64,000 nucleotides of DNA from Choristoneura fumiferana. Taxonomy: Eukaryota; Arthropoda; Insecta; Lepidoptera; Tortricidae. The notes under the pieces were generated by a model. The model was not told the origin of the DNA. It did no database searches and saw only the letters and a list, made by a program, of their open reading frames with translations. The translations under genes were made by a program, and so were the position numbers. Shown in pieces: positions 43,161-52,840 of this stretch. The stretch's first letter is position 1, and every line of letters starts with the position of its first letter. Location of the stretch: assembly GCF_025370935.1 (NCBI RefSeq), contig NC_133493.1, forward strand, positions 434,970 to 498,969. The letters are read 5' to 3'.

Positions 43161-43444
43161 CTATTGGTTTCATCCTTGACCGACAGTGTAAGTAGTATGT
43201 AGCTCGAGATACGTATGCAGCTGTTTGCAGTCAACCCAATTATATAGATTCGGGACACTCCTACACAGTACCTACTACGACGCAGAGCGGGGTTCCTAAC
43301 GAGGGTTACAGAAGGGGTAACCAAGTTTTTTTTGCCTGCGTAAAATTCACCGGCCCGAGGAGACCGATGGTGGGTATCCCGTCTCAGAAAGGGGCGCTTT
43401 ACCCACTAAAAACTTCTTTCTTCTTAGCCGGGCTGTGGGAACTG

Positions 43445-43567
43445 CAGGGCTACTTAGAAACTGGAAAATCGAAGTTCGTGTCGTGTGGTCCCTCTGACAC
43501 TTATACTATTTAATACGAGAGCGAGAGGGACGGTACGATACGAACTTCGAGTTTCGTAGTAGCCCTG
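43445..43567. mobile_element. CAGGGCTAC MITE, second copy
   Basis: CAGGGCTACTTAGAAACTGG to CGAGTTTCGTAGTAGCCCTG, 123 bp. The central 'AATACGAGAGCGAGAGGGAC' pairs with 'GTCCCTCTGACACTTATACT'. The flanking DNA is relatively GC-rich and may be unique. Confidence 0.7.
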
Positions 43568-44039
43568 CTGCTGTACGCATCCATGGCTCAGCAGCACGGC
43601 GGTTGTCCAGTTGTGGACCCATCCTTACAGCTTGGCCCCTGCCTGGGCTAGCTAATAAAATCAAGCTCAGACTCGTTACTTCGACACTAAAGTACCCACT
43701 TTATGGCCTTTCGCAACTTCAAGTTTATTTCGATTTGATTCGAAAGTGAATGGGACCGATTGAATGGGTTTTTTGCGTAATAGAGACGAAACGTGTTGTT
43801 GCCATTCACGGGTTAGACTCATTGACGGGTTAGCGATGATGTCTTTAGAATATCAGACTTTTTGGTCCATAGTACACTTTTTAAATTGTTCTTTCGAATG
43901 GTCGGCCGAATTGAGTCCATTTACATGATATCAAAAAATATAGGAAACGTAATTTTTCTTTTGTCAGTCAAACAAAAGATGACGACGAAGCGCGTCAAAG
44001 CTTGGGAGTGCTGACGTCACGCCGTGCTTGAAAATGTTG

Positions 44040-44225
44040 CACGCTTTTTTATGTTTCATTCATAAAAGAAAAATACGTGCCCTATATTTTGAATTTTTAG
44101 GATGGTAAGCCTATATTACTGAAAATCAGCGCCACGGCTTGCCGTGGCATTATGCTGAGTGGGGACCTATTTAGCGTCATGTATGTCTTTATCTGTTCTG
44201 TTTGTTTTATGGCGTTAAATAAATG

Positions 44226-44303
<78 letters not shown>
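44040..44303 (+). repeat. LINE 3' end with CT/TTTC microsatellite tail
   Basis: 'GAAAATCAGCGCCACGGCTTGCCGTGGCATTATGCTGAGTGGGGAC' to 'GGCGTTAAATAAATGTATTC' is followed by (CT)16 and (TTTC)10. The same 3' end in minus orientation at 61179-61345 carries an AAAG tail, so the microsatellite is the expanded tail. Confidence 0.7.
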
Positions 44304-44399
44304 ATATAATTATGGTCTCGGTTTCGGAGTTTTGGCTTCAGCATTAATTTTGCTTGCATCGAAAAAAGATGGAGGTAAGATAAGTATAGTTCTTTTACA

Positions 44400-44690
44400 A
44401 GCTTTTATTATTTAGTTTCACCTGTCCTGTTGTCTGTCTGTCTGTAATCAAATCTTGCAAGTTGAATTCGACCAACTTCTAGTGGTTGGATTGATTTGAA
44501 ATTTGGTATTACTTATGTAAATTGCGTCCGGCCTGGAACGTCACCATAGGACGGAACTCTTCAACGGTTAATGGTATCGACTTGAAATTTGGTATGCAAA
44601 TGTAGTTTGGGTAACAAAACAAGTACAGCCAACAAAAAGTACAGTCAGCAAAAAAACGCTTGTATTAAAAATGAAATTTTACCAAAAACA
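44400..44690 (+). repeat. Repeat family G, longer copy
   Basis: 'TTATTTAGTTTCACCTGTCCTGTTGTCTG', 'AATCTTGCAAGTTGAATTCGACC', 'TGAAATTTGGTATGCAAATGTAG', 'AAAAAGTACAGTCAGCAAAAAAACGCTTG'. Confidence 0.55.
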
Positions 44691-44967
44691 TATTTTATAA
44701 TTGTAACAATATGACGTTTTAAACTTTCCTGATTTTCACTCATAGTCAAAATACCACAAACAGGACTTATCACGCTAAAACACATTAGTTATATTTACCT
44801 CGACGTTTCGACCACGACCACCAGACTGAAGTGTGGGGTGTAAGTCTGCCTTCGAACTACCTACCCACGCTTGATCAGAAACACTAACAATATGGCTATC
44901 AAATGTAATGTACTTATAAATATTGTCATACAATTTCTTTACAGAATATTTAAATATTTTATAAGCA

Positions 44968-45055
44968 GTTCTGCTTCACGGCAGGATTAGCAAGCAAGAT
45001 GGTGGTAGCAATCCGGGCGGACCTTGCACAAGGCCCTACCACCTGCAAAACAGCA
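44968..45055 (-). repeat. Family E fragment
   Basis: 'CTGCTTCACGGCAGGATTAGC' to 'CCTACCACCTGCAAA'; only the promoter-distal half on this strand. Confidence 0.65.
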
Positions 45056-45104
45056 GGTATTAGGCAGGTAGGGGTATTTTCAGTTACGTATGATAAGATA
45101 TATA

Positions 45105-45351
45105 TGTGGGATCGTGCGAAGGAAAACAAACTTTTCGAAATAAAATAAGAATAAGTTTATTAAAAATTAAACTACTGAATACGTAAAAAAACAATGAAAA
45201 CAGAAAAGACAACTAGCACGTAGGCTCACCCGATCAAAACTCGCACTCTTCAACTCATTCGCTCGTCTCATTCACTCCACATTAGTCTTCAGTCATTCGG
45301 TCGCTCGTTTACATCAAATCATTCTAACATTAATCCACCCTCATTCCCACA
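45105..45351 (-). repeat. 3' LTR (247 bp)
   Basis: TGTGGGATCGTGCGAAGGAA ... CTCATTCCCACA on the + strand, bounded by TGTGGG/CCCACA. It matches 47415-47662 with only a handful of differences. Confidence 0.85.
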
Positions 45352-45582
45352 TTCGGCCATCCTACACACATGACTGTCCCCAGGCATCCTTTAAACAAAA
45401 CATCTTAAACATCTAAACATCTTAACCTAAGTACATCTTAACCACATAAACATGTGTGCTGTAGCCATCGTTATTTGCAATAAACAAAATTTTTACATTT
45501 TATACAAATAAAAAGAAAACAGTTAACCAGTCTTAATTAGACATCTTTTTTTGTAAAACAAAAACAAAAAAAAAACAACATC

Positions 45583-47232
45583 TTAGAAAAGTAAACATCT
45601 TAGGGACAAAAAAAACAATACTGGAAAAAAAACAAACCATATCCAGTAACAATCCAGCAATGTTTGTGATCCCGACCTACTTGTGGAATCGTTACCCATT
45701 TTAAATTTCACACCACACCAGTGGGTATAAAATTTCTTTACACCTTCCATAGCCTGAGCTTTTAACAACTTCAAGTGACCATGGAGGTCACTTTCATACT
45801 TTAGCAAGTGTATCTGGCTGCCGTTCATGATAACAGTGATATCATATAACAATTCCTGCCCTAGAATAACATCGCGAAACACAACACGGGTCGCACCGAG
45901 CCCCGTCAACGACAGTTCGCACTTTTCGTAGCCCGGCACGCCTAACAACTTATTACAGTTCTCCAACACCAAATTTATGTCACTGCCGAAGTCCACAAAC
46001 GCGTTAAAACTTCGCTTAAACAACAAAATCTTTGTCGGCTTCCGGTCGATGTTTTGATCTTGAGTTCGATCACCTCGTTCACAGCTGCTTGATCTACTGT
46101 CACCGTCAACGTCATTATTTTTGTGACATCTGACGTCTGTCGCTGTCATTGCCGCCATCTTCGCCGCCATGTCTATGTCGTTCCCGGTCGTTCCATTCCA
46201 TGCACATTCGTTGTCCAACTCATTCGTTCGAACATTAGCTCGCACGCATAAGTTCGTTCCATTCGATTCGTTCTCGTTCGAATTCGCCGATTGACTTCCG
46301 CCAGCGCCGCCATTATGCTCGTCAGCTGATTCGTTCGATGTTTTTTCAAATGTACTATGGTTTTCTTCCTCACAGCTGTAGCACGTCTTTACGGGCCGGT
46401 TTTTCGTCGTGTCATCGTGTTGTAACTGCATACCTGACATCTTACTCTTAATCATTTCGTAAATTCTTAGTTTGTCCTTCAAGTCACCGTAGGATGTCAC
46501 TCCGTATAACACCGTCTTATTCGTCTCCGTATCTTCGATGCCGTCGACAATATAGTTAATTGTCACATCATCTGGCATTTTTCCTCGGTTGCCCAGCTCG
46601 CGCATCGTGAAAAGGTAGTCGAGGCAACTTTCATCTACCTTCTTTTTACGCGCCGCCATTAGCTCGTGTATCGCCTTTATGTCGATCGTGTCATGGAATT
46701 CTTCGCCTAGCGCGTACTTTAACTCGTCCCACGACTTAAACGGTCGCTCCGCCTGTAGCCAAAGGGCTGCGGTGCCCGTCATACTGCGCCTGGCAACAAT
46801 TAATTGTTGTAAGGGCGTCCACCCAAATATCGTCGCGTTTTCTTCGATGTCGTCGATAAATCTAGTAACGCTGTACATCTCATCTTGCGCACTAAATTTA
46901 CTGACTAGGTCGTCAATGTACTGCAGGCTTTCACTACCGTCGTACGTCATCATCACGTCAGTTGCCCTTGCAGTCGTCGTCGTCGTCGTATTCGTCGTTT
47001 GGAGCTTGAGTCTCGGTGCCTCATCCACACCTCCACTCGGAGCCTCGCTAGCTGCCTCGTCATACATCGTATCCGCTTGCATCTGTCCGATGTGCCGTTT
47101 CTCGCCGCTCAGAAGCCACCGTCTTACTCCCGAAGCCAGCAGAAACTCGTCTTCGTCGTTATTTCGGCCGCCCGTCGTAAATAGCAACCGCCACAACACG
47201 AAATGTAACCGCCTCGTTACACCACGTAGCAC
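45583..47232 (-). CDS. Gag polyprotein with protease remnant
   Basis: 549 codons. Residues ~95-265 resemble Ty3/gypsy capsid: IDDIEENATIFGWTPLQQL, RSMTGTAALWLQ, KSWDELKYALGEEF, and a basic segment followed by DYLFTMRELGN. A CCHC-like knuckle at 284-297 (CYSCEEENHSTFEK) has Lys where the last Cys should be, so it is probably non-functional. A low-complexity Asn/Ser/Glu-rich stretch follows. A protease-like segment at 402-480 has AFVDFGSDINLV, with D414-F-G instead of the usual D-T/S-G. The last ~45 residues turn into an unrelated hydrophobic tail, marking where pol was deleted. The long antisense frame at 46679-47260 is a shadow. Confidence 0.8.
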   Translation of the reverse strand: MLRGVTRRLHFVLWRLLFTTGGRNNDEDEFLLASGVRRWLLSGEKRHIGQMQADTMYDEAASEAPSGGVDEAPRLKLQTTNTTTTTTARATDVMMTYDGSESLQYIDDLVSKFSAQDEMYSVTRFIDDIEENATIFGWTPLQQLIVARRSMTGTAALWLQAERPFKSWDELKYALGEEFHDTIDIKAIHELMAARKKKVDESCLDYLFTMRELGNRGKMPDDVTINYIVDGIEDTETNKTVLYGVTSYGDLKDKLRIYEMIKSKMSGMQLQHDDTTKNRPVKTCYSCEEENHSTFEKTSNESADEHNGGAGGSQSANSNENESNGTNLCVRANVRTNELDNECAWNGTTGNDIDMAAKMAAMTATDVRCHKNNDVDGDSRSSSCERGDRTQDQNIDRKPTKILLFKRSFNAFVDFGSDINLVLENCNKLLGVPGYEKCELSLTGLGATRVVFRDVILGQELLYDITVIMNGSQIHLLKYESDLHGHLKLLKAQAMEGVKKFYTHWCGVKFKMGNDSTSRSGSQTLLDCYWIWFVFFPVLFFLSLRCLLF

Positions 47233-47273
47233 ACCAGTCCGTCGTCGTATTCGCAGTTAATTTTTTCCTTCTG

Positions 47274-47291
47274 ATCCCGGACGAGCCCCCA
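47274..47291 (-). promoter_or_regulatory. Primer binding site, tRNA-Pro type
   Basis: The minus strand reads TGGGGGCTCGTCCGGGAT, complementary to the 3' end of tRNA-Pro and the same 18 nt used by gammaretroviruses with proline primers. It lies 4 nt from the TGTGGG...-type LTR boundary at 47296, confirming element orientation and the true U5 edge. Confidence 0.85.
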
Positions 47292-47295
47292 AAAA

Positions 47296-47414
47296 TGTGG
47301 GATCGTGCGAAGGAAAACAAACTTTAAAACACAAAGTAGAAAAGTTTATTAAAAAAAACTAAATGGAATACGTTAATTGACAAAATAAAACAGAAAACAC
47401 ATGCAGCAACTAAA
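47296..47414 (-). repeat. Partial LTR variant (119 bp)
   Basis: Shares the outer ~28 bases with the full LTRs (TGTGGGATCGTGCGAAGGAA...) and then diverges, with similar layout (AAGTTTATTAAAAAAAACTA, AATACGTTAATTGAC, AACAGAAAACAC). It stops exactly where the full LTR at 47415 begins. It is the piece that abuts the primer site. Confidence 0.75.
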
Positions 47415-47662
47415 TGTGGGATCGTGCGAAGGAAAACAAACTTTTCGAAATAAAATAAGAAAAAGTTTATTAAAAATTAAACTACTGAATACGTAAAAAA
47501 AACAATGAAAACAGAAAAGACAACTAGCACGTAGGCTCACCCGATCGTAACTCACACTCTTTTACTCATTCGCTCGTCTCATTCACTCCACATTAGTCTT
47601 CAGTCATTCGGTCGCTCGTTTACATCAAATCATTCTAACATTAATCCACCCTCATTCCCACA
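47415..47662 (-). repeat. 5' LTR (248 bp)
   Basis: Near-identical to 45105-45351. It is separated from the primer site by the 119-bp variant. From 47667 to 47985 nothing is recognised except ATCGATCGTAGATCAT-type short palindromes at 47838. Confidence 0.85.
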
Positions 47663-47989
47663 TATACATATATTAGATATATAGTATTATCAATCTTTAT
47701 TACCACTGCAACCCGCAGAGAGGAATCGTTTTTAATTTCAATGAAGTCATCACTTAGATTCGACGGTGTCTAAAAAGAAGCTATAAATGTTATAGAGCAT
47801 CTGTTGACTATGTGCGCGCGCTTTCGTACATAGATCATCGATCGTAGATCATTAGGCGATTGCTTGATCTATCGCACTTTCGGGGTTTCCCGTAGAGGAC
47901 TCAAAATTTTACTTTTTTTTTAAATAAAACTAATTAAAAATTCAGCAATTAATATTAAGCTCTCGTGAGGCATATTTGAACCAATTACA

Positions 47990-48182
47990 AATAACCTAAC
48001 CAACAAAAAGTTGGAAAACCCCCGACTTTGTCGCTTCAAAACCGGCTAAACCGATTTTGATAAAACATGTCTAAGAACCATCGCTAGAATTCAATAAAAA
48101 AAACCGCATTGAAATCGGCCCACCCGTTTAAGAGCTACGCTGCTACAGACACACAGACAGACACAGACATACAGACACACAT
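47990..48182 (-). repeat. Repeat family A copy
   Basis: 'AATAACCTAACCAACAAAAAGTTGGAAAACCCCCGACTTTGTC' to 'GACACACATG'; the cccccgacgc end is missing. Confidence 0.7.
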
Positions 48183-48194
48183 GTTTATAAATAA

Positions 48195-48290
48195 ATTACT
48201 AAAAACTCAGCGGTGCGAGTCCGGACTCGAACCCACGACCCTGAAAGGCCACAAGTGTAAGTCAAACTAAGTACTACGCTACAGCTTTAC
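48195..48290 (-). repeat. Diverged tRNA-like SINE head
   Basis: 'AAAAACTCAGCGGTGCGAGTCCGGACTCGAACCCACGACC' to 'CTAAGTACTACGCTACAGC'; B box GGTTCGAGTCC on the minus strand. Body absent. Confidence 0.55.
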
Positions 48291-48496
48291 AACAAATACG
48301 TGATACTTATAACACTTCCGATCCTTAACAGGAACCTCCATACACGCGCCATCATTCATACAGTTTTGGCGCGAGCGGGACAAAAAACGAATTCGTTACC
48401 TTTCTGATTGAGTGGTGTGTCGACTCGCTGCCGCAAAAAGAGGTTATGTGTTATGTATTCTAGACTAACGAGGTGCCCTGCTGATTCTGCATCTTT

Positions 48497-49165
48497 TAAT
48501 GATGATCATCATCATCATCATGATCTATGTACGGTACGTCCCACTGCAGGACACAAGTGTCCTGTCAGAACAGAGGGCTTGTAGTTTCCAGGCGGGCCTT
48601 ATACGGATTGGGATATTCACACTTCACAGACGTAATTGAATGAGGGCTATCGTTTTTTGTCTCACTAGATGGCGCACTGTTGCGTGAGGTTTTTAAGTAT
48701 GGCTTTCAATGTCTGTTATTACGGGCGTGAAAACAAAGTTTAGATTAAAATCATATTTAATACACCTTAAAACCGTACCATAAAAATATCGAGCATGCTG
48801 TTGCATAGTCCCCGTTTTGTTCGGAAAAAAGGGAGGACAAAGGTTTCCGAAAGACAAAACTGTCTCAAAACACAGACATTCATTGCCCCGGAACGCATAT
48901 TTGCCATAATTAATTTCAGATGAGAGAGAAAATGTAAAAGCATGTATAAAATAAATATAAAAAAAAGATATTGCAAAATATTCACAAAATTATTCTAATT
49001 AAGTATAAATAAACCCGCGTAGCTCACTCAAAAACTATGAGAATTGACATTTCAGAGACCTCACGCTACACTAGCGCCTCTAGTGGCGAATTCATACGCG
49101 ATAGCCCTCATTGCTTTACAGGTGGATCCAGGTTTCCTCATGATGTTTTCTTTTTAAACCCCGAT
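48497..49165 (-). repeat. SINE-1 copy split by MITE M1
   Basis: The tail and body at 48497-48641 ('GATCATCATCATCATCATGATC', 'CGGATTGGGATATTCACACTTC') continue after the MITE with 'TGCTTTACAGGTGGATCCAGGTTTCCTCATGATG' (49112-49150). Joined, the parts are collinear with intact SINE-1 copies ('ATTGAATTGCTT'). The head is truncated; a family A fragment follows at 49153-49200. Confidence 0.75.
48642..49109. mobile_element. MITE family M1, complete copy 3, inside SINE-1
   Basis: TIR GAGGGCTATCG/CGATAGCCCTC with AT on both sides; inverted relative to copy 1. It is 468 bp rather than 420 because of a ~45-bp AT-rich insertion near 48920-48965. Confidence 0.8.
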
Positions 49166-49245
49166 GCAAAAAGACTTGTTTTATAAGTTTGACCGCTCGA
49201 TATTAATAACAGCAACAGGCACGCTTGAAATATTCATAGAATACT

Positions 49246-49373
49246 TAGGGTTCTTTCACCATCTATTGATTAGTGGTGATGCCGTCTCTATTAGTTTTGT
49301 TCGAATAGACGGAGACGGCATCACATTTAACCGTCAGTTAACACTAATCAATGGATGGTGAAACAGCCCCTTA
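49246..49373. mobile_element. Hairpin MITE M2, copy 2
   Basis: 'TTCACCATCTATTGATTAGTGGTGATGCCGTCTC' and its complement to 'ATGGATGGTGAAACAGCCCC'. Flanked by TTA on both sides, a 3-bp duplication typical of PIF/Harbinger-type elements. From 49375 to 50085 there is no gene. Confidence 0.75.
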
Positions 49374-50085
49374 GTCATATATTCACTTTAGAAATAAATA
49401 TTTAAATTAAAATAAAATAAATATTTAAGGGGGGCTCCTACACAAGAAACGTGTTTTTTTTTTGCTAATGTCTAATGTTGTATAGATAAAGGTACGAAAC
49501 CGAACTCGCACTTAGCCAGTTTTTTAGGATACTGGACTGTAAATAACAGTGTCGGTGGTTCTCAACATTTTGAAGTTGTATAAGTAACCTATTATTTATT
49601 AAGTATACTTTTCTAAGTTGCCTTTCATTTAGTTAGACCGATCGCGCCACTCTTGCGCACTGCACGAGCTTATATCTTATAGATCACTATCGCGCGCCGG
49701 TTTCCGTAAATAGTCTATAATTAAGGCTATCAATCACCAGTCTGTCTGAGTATATAGGCTTCTAATTATGAAAGTTTATAGAAAAAACGCAATATGACAG
49801 GTACGGACGGTAAAAGGGTTCCGTATAGATTTGAGACAGAGATATTTTTTTCTTGCTTTTTGTTTTTCCTTCTTGTACAATAAAGAGTATACACAAACAA
49901 ACAAACTTATGAATAACAAGATGAACCTTGTTTTTCTGATACTAACCGTGCATTAAAGCTACGTCTGTGCGACAAAAAAATCATGTGTGTTTGTGTATGA
50001 AAATCAGCGTCGCGAAATCATCTTCAGATCTTTTTCGATACATAGCTGAGTGCTGAGGCGGCCATTTTGGCTGGTAGGAATAGGC

Positions 50086-50425
50086 GTAGAATAGAATAGA
50101 ATAGAAGTCATTTATTCATATATAAACTAATGCGCCAAACTGGAGTGACCAGTTTGATGGCGCGCCGCGCTCAAATCACATTACTTAATTGTTTACGATG
50201 TTTGAGTTATCCTGATGCTAATGATATTAATATTTTAGCGAAGACATGCATATTAACACTAAGATGAAGCCGAGTTAAATTAACAACCACTTTTGCTACT
50301 TGGTATACACCTCTAATAGTGCATTTTTAAGCTTAGTCTTAAAGGCTGCTTTACTTATATTATCATACCGAAACTTTATGGTATTAAAAATTCTAGGAGT
50401 TAAATAGTCCATGGATGTGTATATT
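50086..50425 (-). pseudogene. LINE 3' end with AATAG tail
   Basis: The (GAATA)n tract at 50086-50105 is the tail. On the minus strand, MIISKAAFKTKLKNALLEVYTK is encoded around 50305-50375, a typical LINE ORF2 C-terminus. A ~200-bp 3' UTR lies between. Confidence 0.55.
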
Positions 50426-50689
50426 TCAGTGTTTCTGTATGTGTATCTATTTTATCAGCCATTAAACCATTCTTATTCTTACATGTAATAATAGGTACCG
50501 TGTTATTTTTGATTTGCGTTAAATTTAATATAATTTCTCCAAGACACTAGTGGCCTGACTATTGTTTTAAAGATAATCAAGATTTAAGATAATTAGTTAT
50601 GTACGGAAAAACAGTGTAAAAGTTGAACTAAAAGAATTACTTTGCTCACCCGCGACCTTGTGATACCTACGTTTATGCAATAAATGTAT

Positions 50690-50820
50690 ATTCATGCAGT
50701 TCCTCCACCTCCACGATGTAAGAACATACACAAATCACTCACATCCAACTATCACCACCTCACTTCACCGACGCAATTCGAACTCAACCAGAGCTCATCT
50801 TCAGAGCAATGATGAATGGT
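50690..50820. repeat. Unclassified repeat, shared with 1871 and 27590
   Basis: 'CAGTTCCTCCACCTCCACGATGT', 'CGACGCAATTCGAACTCAACCAGAGCTCATC'. Confidence 0.4.
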
Positions 50821-51057
50821 TATGTGAGCGGAGTATCAAGTTTTTCAACAAGGTTTTCTTTCTTCTACGGAACCCTAAACGGTCAGCCTATAAATCGAAT
50901 TTAGTCGTCAAACGCTCATTAAAAGCGGATTGCGTAAAACTAGTGTAATTGGCTATCCAATGGGGCTCATGAATACATACACACATACAGTCAGTTTTAA
51001 TTAGACACTGGTCCATATTATGTTAAAAATGTCAAAATTGCAAATGTTATTCCTGCA

Positions 51058-51285
51058 ATTAAAAAGAGGGTGGTTATAAATAAGTTTGACCGCTATGTCT
51101 GTGGCACCGCAGCTCTAAAACGGGTAAACCGTTTTGAATGCGTTGTTTTTTATTAGAAAGCAGGTTGTCTAGCAATGGTTTTAAGACATGTTTTATTAAA
51201 ATCGGTCCAGCCGTTTTTGAGATATTGAACTTTGAAGCGACAATGTCGGGGATTTTCCAACTTTTTATTGGTTAGGTTATTTTAC
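51058..51285 (+). repeat. Repeat family A copy
   Basis: 'AAAAAGAGGGTGGTTATAAATAAGTTTGACCGCTATG' to 'TTCCAACTTTTTATTGGTTAGG'. Confidence 0.7.
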
Positions 51286-51524
51286 ACGCCCTCGCTACAC
51301 AACTTCGCACCGCTCAGCTACATCGCACATCGCACATCTCTATCCTTCTAACGCCCAAGTCAAATTTTTGATTTATGAACTTCAAACTTTATGTCATTTA
51401 TGATGGAGTTCAATTTAAAATTACAATAAGTCCTTTATAAAGGACTCTGGGCGTTAGGAGGCTATTGGAAACAGTCAAAACGTTCCACATCCTCGATACA
51501 TATTAGACCTTCACTCAGCGGATT

Positions 51525-52002
51525 TGTATCAACTCGTCTAAAGCAGCTGGTCTAATTACCAAGTGGTCTAAGAAGTAACTGGTCTAAGAAGTAACTGGTC
51601 TAAGAAGTAACTGGTCTAAGAAGTAACTGGTCTAAGAAGTAACTGGTCTAAGAAGTACTGGTCTAAGAAGTAACTGGTCTAAGAAGTAACTGGTCTAAGA
51701 AGTAACTGGTCTAAGAAGTAACTGGTCTAAGAAGTAACTGGTCTAAGAAGTAACTGGTCTAAGAAGTAACTGGTCTAAGAAGTAACTGGTCTAAGAAGCA
51801 AGTGGTCTAATAAGTTCCCCGAATGTCAAACTAGTCGGTCTCCTTTCATCGTTAATTCTGTGAACCAAAGTCGACGGAGCTCCTATTCCACGTGGTTTGA
51901 TGCAACTCTAACCTAACCTGTGTTTAGTTTAAAAGGTTAGGACCAATTGCTTTTTAGACCACTTGCTACTTAGACCAGCTGCTTTTTAGACGCAGTGATA
52001 CA
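51525..52002. mobile_element. Foldback element with internal 16-bp minisatellite
   Basis: The left end TGTATCAACTCGTCTAAAGCAGCTGG and the right-end complement TGTATCACTGCGTCTAAAAAGCAGCTGG form inverted repeats. These continue into 'TCTAANTANCAAGTGGTCTAA' on both sides. The left arm then carries the tandem array, while the right arm has only one or two units. The centre (51815-51935) has no ORF. Confidence 0.7.
51563..51810 (+). repeat. Tandem array, 16-bp unit
   Basis: About 15 head-to-tail copies of GTAACTGGTCTAAGAA, nearly perfect apart from one 15-bp unit (GTACTGG) and variant end units (GCAAGTGGTCTAATAA). High identity implies recent expansion. Confidence 0.95.
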
Positions 52003-52011
52003 TAGTACAGT

Positions 52012-52419
52012 ACCCGGCGATAAAAATTGCACATCGGTCTTTGGAAAAAGACAATTGGCTGTTCTCGACGATTTCCGAACACCGACGACCGTCCATCAAT
52101 CATCGTATTTATTAAGTGACGTTTTATGTCTTTATGGTCTTAATTAGTTTAACTTAACTTCGGATATCTATAGAGAGCTGTTGCAACTACTAGAAAAAGG
52201 ATAGTTCCCTCTTTTTCCTAAGGATCCCATCGTACATTTTAAAGTTTGGGGGGGTTCAACAACTCTTTATTATATATTTTCATCTAAATGCGTCCGTACT
52301 CTACTGCTACTGTACAACGACTGACAAACGTCACATAAGTAGTGTGTGACAACGCTCTACGAAGCCGAAATTAGCCGAGTCTCTTTCCAAAGACCTATGT
52401 GCAATTTTTATGGCCGGGT
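52012..52419. mobile_element. TIR element, ~408 bp
   Basis: The left end ACCCGGCGATAAAAATTGCACATCGGTCTTTGGAAAAAGAC and the right-end complement ACCCGGCCATAAAAATTGCACATAGGTCTTTGGAAAGAGAC match over ~40 bp. No ORF. It lies 10 bp after the foldback element. Confidence 0.7.
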
Positions 52420-52840
52420 GGCAACGCAGCCTAAGTCCAGTACCTACGAGTACGTTATTAAACTGGTGCTACCATATTCATTTGTAATCACGAATACAGG
52501 ATATTGCTTCACTTCCCATAGAACAGGTTTCGGCCAGTTTGGAAGTTTGGTTGATTTTAGGCCATCAATTAATTCGAGACTGATATTGACGTTTATCCAT
52601 ATTAGATGTTGTGTTGTGTTCGCAGCGGAACAGCGGTCTTTAGACGCTGCCGTTTGTCGGTTAAATAATCTATTGAAGGCGTTACTTTCCGGAGGTCCAT
52701 GTCAATAAGCTTTATTTACATTTTTGTCCTGCACGTTACGGTGCTGTCGTAACAATAACAGGTGCTTGCCAACTTCTTCCCATTCTCTTCTTTCTTTCAT
52801 CTTACTTTGTCCATATTGCCAATATCTAGTTTTTAAGTTA

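Larger units (their letters stand above)
45105..47662 (-). mobile_element. Gag-only Ty3/gypsy-like LTR element
   Basis: About 2.56 kb between near-identical LTRs, flanked by the 4-bp duplication TATA (45101-45104, 47663-47666). Minus orientation: LTR - partial LTR variant - tRNA-Pro primer site - gag/protease-remnant ORF - ~230 bp - LTR. RT, RNase H and integrase are absent, so it would depend on another element. No purine-rich tract is visible next to the 3' LTR. Confidence 0.8.

Noticed and set aside
44152..44415. 87-codon frame
   Set aside because: Runs through the LINE tail and its CT/TTTC microsatellite (Leu-Ser and Phe-Leu-Ser repeats).
46679..47260. 193-codon + strand frame
   Set aside because: It is antisense to the gag ORF. 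The gag frame has recognisable capsid and protease-like motifs and matches the primer-site and LTR orientation.
51563..51810. CRISPR-like array
   Set aside because: The 16-bp units are contiguous with no spacers, and the genome is eukaryotic. It is a minisatellite.
51905..51920. Insect telomeric TTAGG-type repeat (CTAACCTAACC)
   Set aside because: Only two units. The same AACCTAACC motif also ends family A copies, and no array is present.
52346..52708. 120-codon + frame
   Set aside because: Its first third lies inside the right TIR of the 52012-52419 element. The rest has no domain, repeats or splice context; probably chance.
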